64,000 nucleotides of DNA from Trichormus sp. NMC-1 (lineage in GTDB: Bacteria > Cyanobacteriota > Cyanobacteriia > Cyanobacteriales > Nostocaceae), in NCBI RefSeq assembly GCF_001858025.1, contig NZ_LZQD01000003.1, positions 100,260-164,259 of the forward strand, read 5' to 3'. Positions 36,179 through 43,844 of the stretch are shown here, in pieces. The translations under genes were made by a program, and so were the position numbers. Position 1 is the first letter of the stretch. Every line of letters begins with the position of its first letter. The notes under the pieces were generated by a model that saw only the letters and a program-made list of their open reading frames with translations, was not told the DNA's origin and ran no database searches.

Positions 36179-36347
36179 GAGGATATCTAAGAAGTAGACG
36201 CGAAGTAAATTGTCTTATTAATATCACAAAATGGTAACTTTTGTAGTTAAATTTACGATATTTAAATTATAGTGGCATATAATAGAGATCACATACCTCC
36301 TATGTAAAAAAACTGGGAGGGTTAAAAAATGCAAGGAGAAATATCCT

Positions 36348-37016
36348 ATGCAAGAAGTCTCACGTGCGACGGAATTAGAATATGCTTTTCTGTTCACTCT
36401 CAGAAAAGTAAATTCAATTAATACTGAAGATTTACAGCCATTTTTTCATAATTTACCAATTGATCCTTACATTAAGGGAGAATATCGCTTCAGAAGGTTA
36501 TCAAGACTGATAGTTTCAGGGGATAAGTTGATTAAACTTCCTCATGGACATTTATTCCAAAGTGGAGAATATAATCCTTTATTGGGTGATATCAAAAGAG
36601 AGTTTGCAGAATTAGATGATGGGTTGGTAGAACTGGATATTTTTAAGAAGGTTGTTTTAGCATTTTGTGATTCTTGTCAACTCCACCCGGAAGCAGAAAT
36701 TGGTGTTCATCAAATTAGAACTACTTGTTCTCCTGGACATTTAGGAAATCCAGCCCCGGAAGGTATCCATCAAGATGGTACTGATTTTATTGGCATATTT
36801 GCTGTAGGTAGAGACAATATTCAAGGTGGAGAAACGCATTTGTATAATGCTAAAAAAGAGAAACCAGTTTTTAACAAAATTCTCCAACCAGGAGAACTGC
36901 TGTTAGTTAATGATCATGAATTTTTTCACTTTACTACTCCCATTAAACCTCAACATCCAACTACAGGAACTAGGGATGTTTTTGTGCTGACTTCTCCTAG
37001 TTTAATTGTAGATTGA
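36348..37016 (+). CDS. 2-oxoglutarate/Fe(II) dioxygenase (PF10014, BsmA/IDO-like)
   Basis: This 222-aa protein is of the 2OG-Fe dioxygenase family that includes bacterial isoleucine 4-hydroxylase. The probable iron ligands are His and Asp in IHQDGTDF and the distal His in HEFFHFTTPI. A conserved GGETHLY lies between them and VFVLTSP near the end. A good Shine-Dalgarno (AAGGAG) precedes ATG 36348. It is a candidate free-amino-acid or small-molecule hydroxylase; the substrate is unknown. The gene stands alone, bracketed by two copies of the same MITE-like element. Confidence 0.82.
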   Translation: MQEVSRATELEYAFLFTLRKVNSINTEDLQPFFHNLPIDPYIKGEYRFRRLSRLIVSGDKLIKLPHGHLFQSGEYNPLLGDIKREFAELDDGLVELDIFKKVVLAFCDSCQLHPEAEIGVHQIRTTCSPGHLGNPAPEGIHQDGTDFIGIFAVGRDNIQGGETHLYNAKKEKPVFNKILQPGELLLVNDHEFFHFTTPIKPQHPTTGTRDVFVLTSPSLIVD

Positions 37017-37027
37017 GTATTTTTCTG

Positions 37028-37218
37028 GAGGATGTTGAAAAAGTTGTAAAATTGATAGAATAACCCCTCTCCAAACCTCTCCCCCCTTGGGAGGAGAGGC
37101 TTTGATATCATGTATTTACTGCGTCTAACCCAATCTACACGATGTTCACAACCTCCGTAAGGATTGCTATATGCTATTAAATTACTCTGGTAAACTTGAC
37201 GACTTTTCAAACAACCTC
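37028..37218. mobile_element. MITE-like element with AGAGGATGTTT ends, copy 2
   Basis: Ends GAGGATGTTGAAAAAGT and ACTTTTCAAACAACCTC are inverted, and the interior has CCCCTCTCCAAACCTCTCCC. It starts 12 bp after the dioxygenase stop. The part 37110-37190 differs from copy 1. Confidence 0.7.
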
Positions 37219-37262
37219 TGAAAATCCAAAATTGATTAACGTTATTATATAGAGGATGGTTA

Positions 37263-37349
37263 TATAGCGTTTATCACCCCACCCCCAACCCCCTCCCCGC
37301 AAGCGATGAGGGGGCTATGATGTATCTCATGTGATTAGGAAATGCTATA
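37263..37349. mobile_element. small inverted-end element carrying the GCAAGCGATGAGGGGG block, copy 1
   Basis: Ends TATAGCGTTT and AATGCTATA enclose a C-rich block (ACCCCACCCCCAACCCCCTC and CGCAAGCGATGAGGGGG). The block recurs at 60672-60715 inside a similar element and, reversed, at 51517-51556. It lies immediately upstream of the TPR gene. Confidence 0.6.
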
Positions 37350-37374
37350 AAAGTCTTATTAAGAATAAAAGATT

Positions 37375-38661
37375 ATGAATGAGGAATTTTACAATCGGGG
37401 ATTAGAAAAAGCTCAACAAAAAGATTATGCTGGTGCGATTGCAGAATTTAACCAAGCTATACAGGCTGATCCTTATTTTAGCGCCGCTTACGTAAAACGG
37501 GGTTTAGCATATTATGATTCAGGTGCAATTCTCCAAGCTGTTTCTGATTATACCGAAGCTATTAAACTGGATAACAAAAGTGTCCAAGCTTATTATTGTC
37601 GTGCTTTAGCTAGGTTGGCGCTGAAAAATTTACCTGGTTGTTTAGAAGATGCAGAAAAAGTGATTCAGCTGAATCTTAATTTTGCTGCTGGTTATGATTT
37701 GCGGGGAATAGTGCGACGCAAACAAGGATATATTCAAGATGCGATAGCGAAGCGCTCCGTAGGAATCGCTAATTTTAAAAAAGCCGCAGAATTATATTTA
37801 GAACAAAAGGATGCAGAAAATTGTCGTCTCTGTTTGGAGAAGATTAAACAAATACAACCTAAAAAAGAAACTACCGTAAATCCACCCAGTTCTAAACCGA
37901 CTCCTGTCATATCTACTCAAGATTATTTCACGCAATTATTAGATAAGGCGGAAAAAGGAGACACAGGAGAAGCAATTGCTGATTTAAATTGGATTTTAAA
38001 AGCTGATTCCCAAGATGCACAAGCTTATTGCTGTCGTGGGGTAGTGCGTTGTAAAATGGGAAATTATCGAGAAGCGATCGCAGATTTTAATCAAGCACTA
38101 CAACTAAATTTTCAAGATGCTATTGTCTATCGCAACCGGGGAAAGGCTCGTTCGCAGTTAGGAGATCATCAAGGGGCGTTATTGGATTTTAACCAAGCAA
38201 TCAAGATAGAACCAGAAAATGGTTTAGTCTATGTTGCTAGAGGTAATGTCTATCGGTCAATGGGTAACTATCTGGCTGCTATTCAAAACTACGCCCAAGC
38301 CTTACAAATTAATCCCCATAATCCACAAGCTTACTACAATCGTGGACTTGTTTACACCTTTTTAGAAGAAATGTCAAAAGCGATCGCAGATTATCAAAAA
38401 GCAGCCAGTATATTTTGTGAACAAGAAGACTGGGAAAATTATCAACAAGTATTAGATAGCCTGCAAAAAATCCAGTCATCTGTCCAAGGAATAAACAAAA
38501 CCACCTATAATCTACTACGTCAAAAACTGTTACGTCTAGTGGGGGGATATTGGGAAATCGCCCAAAGACTGATTCAGCAAAAGAAAAATGTGTATCCGGG
38601 GATGTCGGAAGAGTGGTATTTACAAAAAGTGATTAATGATTGGGAAAGCGATCGCCCTTAA
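37375..38661 (+). CDS. tetratricopeptide repeat protein
   Basis: This 428-aa protein is made of TPR units in two blocks (about residues 1-165 and 180-350), separated by a Pro/Ser/Thr linker (KKETTVNPPSSKPTPV). Typical units read YAGAIAEFNQAIQADPYFSAAYVKRGLAY. It is probably a cytoplasmic scaffold, and the partner is unknown. The C-terminal 70 residues are not TPR. A 21-bp insertion at about 37741-37773 adds seven residues (around AKRSVGI) to a TPR helix that would otherwise read DAIANFKKAAELY. Confidence 0.88.
   Translation: MNEEFYNRGLEKAQQKDYAGAIAEFNQAIQADPYFSAAYVKRGLAYYDSGAILQAVSDYTEAIKLDNKSVQAYYCRALARLALKNLPGCLEDAEKVIQLNLNFAAGYDLRGIVRRKQGYIQDAIAKRSVGIANFKKAAELYLEQKDAENCRLCLEKIKQIQPKKETTVNPPSSKPTPVISTQDYFTQLLDKAEKGDTGEAIADLNWILKADSQDAQAYCCRGVVRCKMGNYREAIADFNQALQLNFQDAIVYRNRGKARSQLGDHQGALLDFNQAIKIEPENGLVYVARGNVYRSMGNYLAAIQNYAQALQINPHNPQAYYNRGLVYTFLEEMSKAIADYQKAASIFCEQEDWENYQQVLDSLQKIQSSVQGINKTTYNLLRQKLLRLVGGYWEIAQRLIQQKKNVYPGMSEEWYLQKVINDWESDRP
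37743..37772. repeat. 21-bp in-frame insertion in a HIP1 site
   Basis: The sequence GCGAT-AGCGAAGCG-CTCCGTAGGAAT-CGC interrupts what would be GCGATCGC. Removal of 21 bp restores both the HIP1 octamer and a canonical TPR helix. Similar GCGAAGCGC/GTAGG strings are a known class of cyanobacterial dispersed repeat. Confidence 0.65.
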
Positions 38662-38707
38662 ACTCCAAAAATATCTCTGAATTCTCTAAAAAATCAGGAA
38701 TATCAGT

Positions 38708-40792
38708 CTATTGAGACAACCGCCAAATTTTAATTTTCCTATCTTCCCCACCACTAACCAAAGTCTTACCATCACCACTAAAAGCCAGAGATGTGACTGT
38801 ACTAGTATCTCCCTGTAAGGTGCTAATTTCCATACCTGTGGACACATCCCATAATTTAATTGTACTATCGCGGTTAGCACCGGCTAAAATCTTACCATCT
38901 GGGCTAAAAGCAATAGTAGTCACATTATTCTCTTGTCCAATCAAAGTGGGAATTTCCTTCCCAGTTTCGATATTCCACAATTTAATTTTACGATACTTGG
39001 GGTGAGCGTAGCTATCGCGGCTAACACTTGCTAGAATTTTACCATTAGGACTAAAAGCGACAGTAGTCACCGTTTGTAAATTTGGTGTAATTGTACGAAT
39101 TGGCTTTTCTTTAGCAATATTCCAGAGTTTAATAGTCTTGTCAAAACTACCACTAGCTAAAGTGACACCATTAGGACTCATAGCCACAGTTCGCACCCAG
39201 TAAGAATGACCTTTAAAAGTATGAATTAGCTTTCCCTCTGCTAAATTCCAAACTTTAATTGTTTTGTCATCACTAGCACTCACTAAAGTTTTTCCATCAG
39301 CGCTAATCGCCAAAGCATGAACTGCGTCAGCATGACTTATTAACGTATGAATTAGTTTTTTACTGCTTAAATTCCAAACTTTAATTGTGGAATCATCACT
39401 ACCACTAATTAGACTTTTACCATCTGGGCTAATAGCTACCACATTTACCTTTTTTGTATGTCCTTTCAGGGCTGTAATTTCCTGATCTGTGGTAATATCC
39501 CATAAATTAATTATACTATTTTTTTCGGCGCAGGGCTTTGTGCAATCACCACTACTAGCAATAATCTTACCATCTAGACTAATCGCCACAGACAAAACCA
39601 AATCTTTCTCACCTGGGAGAGTTTTCACCAAAGACATTTTCCCCAAAGATTCCTCTTGAGACTGATGGACAATAGCATCACTCTTAACTGTACTAATTGG
39701 TGGTGGACTGAAACTAGAGGAAAGACCAGTTTTTAACTGGCGAAAATGTCTATAACCAGATTCACCTAACCCCAAAGATAAAATTACCCCAGTTATCAAA
39801 AGTACATTTCTGATCAAAATATATTTTTTGGGATAAGTAGTGGAATGATTTTTTGGTAAGTTGACAAATGAATTACTAGCTGGTGGTAATAGATGTGTAT
39901 ACTGTTTACTAAAGTCTTTGATCACTTCATTAGCTGATTGGTAGCGATGCTTAAGTTCTATTTGTAAAAGTTTATCTATAACTTGAGCTAGTTCATTACT
40001 CACCGGAGTTCGCAAATAATTCTGCCAAGTTTTTACCCAACTGTATCCATGTTCCATCCACAATTGAAAAGGCGAAATTCCCGTTAATAAATGAAAGCAA
40101 GTAGCACCTAAACTATATAAATCACTAGCGGGATAAGCTTTCCCATCTCTAATTTGTTCAATGGAAGAATAACCATGTGAACCAATTGAAGTCCCATGTT
40201 TTTTTTGAACTTTGGCTGTTAATTGTTTAGAAGAACCAAAATCAATTAAAATTAATCTGCCATCACTTTTCCTGCGAATAATATTTTCTGGCTTGATATC
40301 TCGATGAATCACTCCTCGCTCGTGAATAAACTGGATAATCGGTAATAAATCCAGCAAAATAGATTGAATATCCCAATCTCTATAAGTTTTTCTTAACTCC
40401 AACTCTTTTAATAAATTATGTCCATCAATAAATTGCTGTACCAAATACAAACAGTTATCTTGCTCAAAGTAAGCTAATAAAGTAGGAATTTGTGGATGTT
40501 CCCCTAGTTCACGAAGTCGCTTTGCTTCTTCACTAAACAACTCCATTGCTTTCTTTTGTGACCAAGTTCCTTGGAATTTTGGTGCTAATTGCTTAATTAC
40601 ACAGTAGTCATTTAATTTATCTGTATCTTCTGATAGATAGGTTCTACCAAATCCCCCTTCATCTGAAAGCACTCGCATCACACGGAAGCGATTTCTCAAA
40701 AGTGGTACTAGGGGAGTTTTACAAGTTTGACAAAGCTGATTTCCCTCTGGATTTTGGGGATTTGAACAATCTGGATTTAAGCAGCAAATCAT
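38708..40792 (-). CDS. Ser/Thr protein kinase with C-terminal WD40 repeats
   Basis: This 694-aa signalling protein starts with a zinc-ribbon-like segment (C4, C9, C21, C24). The Hanks-type kinase domain (about residues 35-300) includes a Gly loop DEGGFGRTY, the ATP-contacting lysine in CVIKQL, catalytic D165 in VIHRDIKPEN and IDFGSSK instead of DFG-A/T. A single membrane helix (ILIRNVLLITGVILSLGLG) precedes about seven WD40 repeats with KTIKVWNL-type ends, probably outside the membrane. The kinase therefore seems to link an extracytoplasmic beta-propeller to a cytoplasmic catalytic domain. Substrates are unknown. Confidence 0.92.
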   Translation of the reverse strand: MICCLNPDCSNPQNPEGNQLCQTCKTPLVPLLRNRFRVMRVLSDEGGFGRTYLSEDTDKLNDYCVIKQLAPKFQGTWSQKKAMELFSEEAKRLRELGEHPQIPTLLAYFEQDNCLYLVQQFIDGHNLLKELELRKTYRDWDIQSILLDLLPIIQFIHERGVIHRDIKPENIIRRKSDGRLILIDFGSSKQLTAKVQKKHGTSIGSHGYSSIEQIRDGKAYPASDLYSLGATCFHLLTGISPFQLWMEHGYSWVKTWQNYLRTPVSNELAQVIDKLLQIELKHRYQSANEVIKDFSKQYTHLLPPASNSFVNLPKNHSTTYPKKYILIRNVLLITGVILSLGLGESGYRHFRQLKTGLSSSFSPPPISTVKSDAIVHQSQEESLGKMSLVKTLPGEKDLVLSVAISLDGKIIASSGDCTKPCAEKNSIINLWDITTDQEITALKGHTKKVNVVAISPDGKSLISGSDDSTIKVWNLSSKKLIHTLISHADAVHALAISADGKTLVSASDDKTIKVWNLAEGKLIHTFKGHSYWVRTVAMSPNGVTLASGSFDKTIKLWNIAKEKPIRTITPNLQTVTTVAFSPNGKILASVSRDSYAHPKYRKIKLWNIETGKEIPTLIGQENNVTTIAFSPDGKILAGANRDSTIKLWDVSTGMEISTLQGDTSTVTSLAFSGDGKTLVSGGEDRKIKIWRLSQ

Positions 40793-41000
40793 GATCTGAG
40801 ATGCGTGAATGCATGATAAATAATCTGTACTTCTACTCTGTTTTCCTGAATATGGGAAAATTACTAGAGCTATATAATTAATTATTTATTTTCTGATTAT
40901 TTTCTGATTATATAATATTCAAAAATTAAAAACTGGTCAAAATGCCACTATGATTTGATGTATATTTTGCTATCAAATCGGCAATTACCTATTCGGTAAA

Positions 41001-41130
41001 TATAGAAATCCGGTTTGGTTTCGGAATTTACTTGTGTAGGCAGGGAATAGGGAATAGGGAATTTAGGTGTACGGAGTTTTGTATGGCTACGCCACGCAAG
41101 CTATCAAAAATAAAATAGGAGTCCTATATA
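41001..41130. mobile_element. MITE-like element, TATAGGA(C)TCC family, copy 2
   Basis: Ends TATAGAAATCCGGTTTGGTT and AATAGGAGTCCTATATA are roughly inverted. The interior contains TATGGCTACGCCACGCAAGC, shared with the element at 22715-22835. A partial relative (ATATAGGAATCCGGTTTGAT) lies near 55262. The rest of 40793-41270 holds an STRR and no gene. Confidence 0.5.
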
Positions 41131-41241
41131 TCTTTATCTAATCACAGATTATCTCTGTTTATTTGTCAAATAGGTTACTAAATTTATGTATTAAATTAAC
41201 CGAGTACCGTGGGTTTAAATCCCCTCACAAAACTTAATTAG

Positions 41242-41268
41242 GAATTACGAATTACGAATTACGAATTA
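41242..41268. repeat. 7-bp tandem repeat (STRR), GAATTAC x3.9
   Basis: Nearly four perfect GAATTAC heptamers lie right after the stop of the 2TM-domain gene on its downstream side. The tract resembles, in reverse complement, the longer TAATTCG tract at 59923-59982. Confidence 0.85.
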
Positions 41269-41270
41269 TT

Positions 41271-41774
41271 TTAAGCTTGCCATGCTTTAAACCACTTATT
41301 CAAGACTGTATTGATAGTCTGTTTGATTTGATGCTTACGATTCCACTTTTGGAAAGCAACTTCGTATTCTTCACCTTTAGTTTGAAAAGTATTCCAGATA
41401 TCCAGACCTATGGCTAAACCGCAAAATAGTAAAATATAAAGTGACCAGGAAAGAGTATTCCCCCCAATCAAGTCCATCAGCAGCAAAAAACAATTAACAA
41501 TGGTATAATTACCAAGACGTTTTTTGAATTTACCCCAGCGGTAAATCTCAAAAGCTTGGCGCTGCTGGACTTCACTTTTTTTTCCTAACCAGTCCTGCTC
41601 GGCAATTTTTACTAAATCAGGTGATATTTGTAACTCAGCAGCAATTTCTATAATTTGCTGATATGAAAATTCTTGATCAAGATCGTCAGTTTGACGAGCG
41701 ATCGCTAATTGCAGAATTTGCTGCACCTCTTCTTGGCTATAAGAACGCAGGCTGTTAGATTCAAACGCCGTCAT
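41271..41774 (-). CDS. 2TM-domain protein
   Basis: This 167-aa protein has an N-terminal helical region of about 75 residues (EEVQQILQLAIARQ ... ELQISPDLVKIAEQDW) followed by the 2TM domain: a charged RWGKFKKRLGNY, two closely spaced membrane helices (TIVNCFLLLMDLIGG and WSLYILLFCGLAIGLDIW), and a basic tail (KWNRKHQIKQ). This layout matches the 2TM family found alone or fused to kinases. The function is unknown, probably a small membrane sensor or anchor. It sits after the kinase gene, 480 bp apart. Confidence 0.75.
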   Translation of the reverse strand: MTAFESNSLRSYSQEEVQQILQLAIARQTDDLDQEFSYQQIIEIAAELQISPDLVKIAEQDWLGKKSEVQQRQAFEIYRWGKFKKRLGNYTIVNCFLLLMDLIGGNTLSWSLYILLFCGLAIGLDIWNTFQTKGEEYEVAFQKWNRKHQIKQTINTVLNKWFKAWQA

Positions 41775-41978
41775 AATGCTTTCTCTGAAAGGAATCTTAA
41801 TAATAGGGAGCCAGTATTAGCAATCTTCGCCCTAATCCTACACTAGCAAATCTAGATTAGGGTGGCGATAGAGATTTATAACTGCAAGCAAAGCTGAAGA
41901 CTCTCAAAAAATCTGCTGCTGACGAGAATTTAGCAGCGCATAATAACCAAAGAAGTTGCAGCAGGAGATAAAAAAATT

Positions 41979-42686
41979 ATGCTTGAAGATAACGGATCAA
42001 TTCGCACCCTGTCGGTGGATATTGGTGGTAGTGGTGTCAAAGTCATGGTTTTGGATATTACAGGTAAACCATTAACAGAAAGGGGAAGGTTAGAAACACC
42101 CCAACCCGCGACACCAGAAGTAGTAATTAATGCCATTGCTATGTTAGCCTCATCTCAAGGTGAGTATCATCGAGTTTCCGTTGGTTTTCCCGGTGTTGTG
42201 CGTTGTGGAGTCACGGAAACAGCCGCTAACCTAGATAACAATTGGATTGGGTTTGATTTAGCAACAGCATTATCTGGACGACTAAATAAACCCGTGAAAG
42301 TAATTAATGATGCAGATATGCAAGGACTAGGTGCAATTGCAGGTAAAGGCGTGGAATTGGTGATTACCCTGGGGACTGGTTTTGGTTCCGCTTTATTTGT
42401 TGATGGTAAGTTAGTGCCAAATATGGAAATGGGACATCATCCCTTTCGTCAAGGGAAGACTTATGAAGAACAGTTAGGACGTGCAGCGTTAGAAAAAATT
42501 GGCGAGAAAAAATGGAATCGGCGCTTACAAAAAGCGATCGCATCTTTGCAAAGTCTGTTTAACTATGATTGTCTTTACATGGGCGGTGGTGAAGCGGTGC
42601 GAGTGAATATGAATTTGCCCTTAAACGTGAAACTCATTCCCAATATCACCGGGTTATTAGGTGGTATTGCTTTGTGGCGAGATTAG
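41979..42686 (+). CDS. ppgK: ROK-family polyphosphate glucokinase
   Basis: This 235-aa ROK-family kinase resembles polyphosphate glucokinases, which phosphorylate glucose using polyphosphate or ATP. The phosphate motif DIGGSGVKVMVLD is at the N-terminus, VINDADMQGLGA supplies the catalytic Asp, and LGTGFGSALFVDG is the second phosphate motif. EMGHHPFRQGKTYEEQLG replaces the usual zinc-binding ROK Cys motif, as in PPGKs. The gene is complete and on its own strand. Confidence 0.8.
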   Translation: MLEDNGSIRTLSVDIGGSGVKVMVLDITGKPLTERGRLETPQPATPEVVINAIAMLASSQGEYHRVSVGFPGVVRCGVTETAANLDNNWIGFDLATALSGRLNKPVKVINDADMQGLGAIAGKGVELVITLGTGFGSALFVDGKLVPNMEMGHHPFRQGKTYEEQLGRAALEKIGEKKWNRRLQKAIASLQSLFNYDCLYMGGGEAVRVNMNLPLNVKLIPNITGLLGGIALWRD

Positions 42687-42705
42687 CTGTTTTAATCCCC
42701 ACTGA

Positions 42706-42740
42706 TATCGTGTTCGGTTAAAGACTGATAGTTAGGGAAC
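42706..42740. repeat. short dispersed repeat shared with 47139-47170
   Basis: Both sites contain TATCGTGT(T/C)CGGTTAAAGACT followed by a variant of TGATAGTTAGGGA, each just downstream of a plus-strand gene (ppgK and the Gly/Ser-rich lipoprotein). No function is evident. Confidence 0.5.
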
Positions 42741-42839
42741 CGCGCGGTGCAGGGGGGACGCGGGGAGTTTTTTAATAAAGTAATTAAGCGAACATGATAA
42801 GTAAGTCAACATAATTAAACATAAAACGCAAACGAGATA

Positions 42840-42870
42840 GATCCCCGACTTCTCAAAGAAGTCGGAGATC
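42840..42870. repeat. GATCCCCGACTTCT hairpin, copy 2
   Basis: GATCCCCGACTTCT and AGAAGTCGGAGATC form a 14-bp stem (one mismatch) with a short loop, in the region between the convergent ppgK and tyrA genes. It may act as a terminator, although a T-rich stretch (GTTTTTTTG) follows only after 11 bp. Confidence 0.75.
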
Positions 42871-42918
42871 TGGGTATACGTTTTTTTGTACCTCAACTGA
42901 CGAAAAAACGCTATATTA

Positions 42919-43761
42919 TTAATCTTTAACAAACTTAGGTCGAGTCTGCTGATTTAACTTCATTTGTTCGTTTAGCTGTTCCCACTTTTCTTGTTCAATC
43001 AGGTAAATAAATTCGTCGAGGTTTTGACGATACTGATGTAATGAATGTAGCAAGGCTTGACGATTATATTGTGCCATCATCACCCCTAATTCTGGATTTC
43101 CACCACCAACGCGGCTGGTATCTCGAAAACCTGAACTAGCAAGATTTTGGGCAAGGTGGGCAATTTCTAGGTCTGTTTCACTCAAACAAGCAGCTATCAA
43201 GGAGGCACTAACCATCACAGGTAAATGAGAAATCCAACTAACGGCACGGTCGTGTTTTTCAGGCTGACAATGGTAGATAATAGAACCAAGCGATCGCACA
43301 ATTTCCTCTAACACTGTAATGGCACTACTTGGTGTTGTCTCTATTGGTGTCAGTACATAGGGACGATTAACAAACAAATTTCGCTGTGCAGCTTCTATAC
43401 CTGCATCTGTATTTCCCGCCATTGGATGACCACCAATAAAATTTTTCCACATGGGGGCAATAGCTTCTACAATTGGTGTTTTTACTGAACCGACATCAGT
43501 CACAATAGTAGTCACAGGCAGATGAGAAATTAACTGTTCAACTTGAGGCACAATAAGTCCTATAGGGGTGCAAATAAATACAACATCGGCTGATGCCAAC
43601 AAGCTCAAGTCAACTGAGGCTTCATTGACACTGCCCAAGTCAACAGCTTTTTGACAGGTTGATTCACGACGGCTAACTCCTAAAAGATGATGTCCTTGTG
43701 ACTGTAAATCAAAACCCAGAGAGCCGCCTATGAGTCCCAGTCCTAAAATACCAATTTTCAT
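42919..43761 (-). CDS. tyrA: arogenate/prephenate dehydrogenase
   Basis: This enzyme oxidises arogenate (or prephenate) in tyrosine synthesis. The NAD(P) motif GILGLGLIGGSLG begins four residues after ATG 43761. This start is chosen over the TTG at 43776. The catalytic His-bearing region reads GGHPMAGNTDAGI, and further blocks are FICTPIG, DVGSVKTP and ISHLPVMVSASL. At 280 aa it is the monofunctional cyanobacterial type, where arogenate is normally preferred. Two DAHP synthase genes are elsewhere in the window but not adjacent. Confidence 0.9.
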   Translation of the reverse strand: MKIGILGLGLIGGSLGFDLQSQGHHLLGVSRRESTCQKAVDLGSVNEASVDLSLLASADVVFICTPIGLIVPQVEQLISHLPVTTIVTDVGSVKTPIVEAIAPMWKNFIGGHPMAGNTDAGIEAAQRNLFVNRPYVLTPIETTPSSAITVLEEIVRSLGSIIYHCQPEKHDRAVSWISHLPVMVSASLIAACLSETDLEIAHLAQNLASSGFRDTSRVGGGNPELGVMMAQYNRQALLHSLHQYRQNLDEFIYLIEQEKWEQLNEQMKLNQQTRPKFVKD

Positions 43762-43844
43762 TTTTGCAATTGACAACTAAACTTTTACATATTCTCTGCA
43801 TAACTTTACCAACTTATTAAAGTTGGCATTTGAGAGGTAGGTTC

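Noticed and set aside
41200-41230. GTGGGTTTAAATCCC resembles a tRNA T-arm
   Set aside because: No acceptor stem, anticodon arm or D-arm could be placed upstream, and the loop lacks the conserved TTC pattern.
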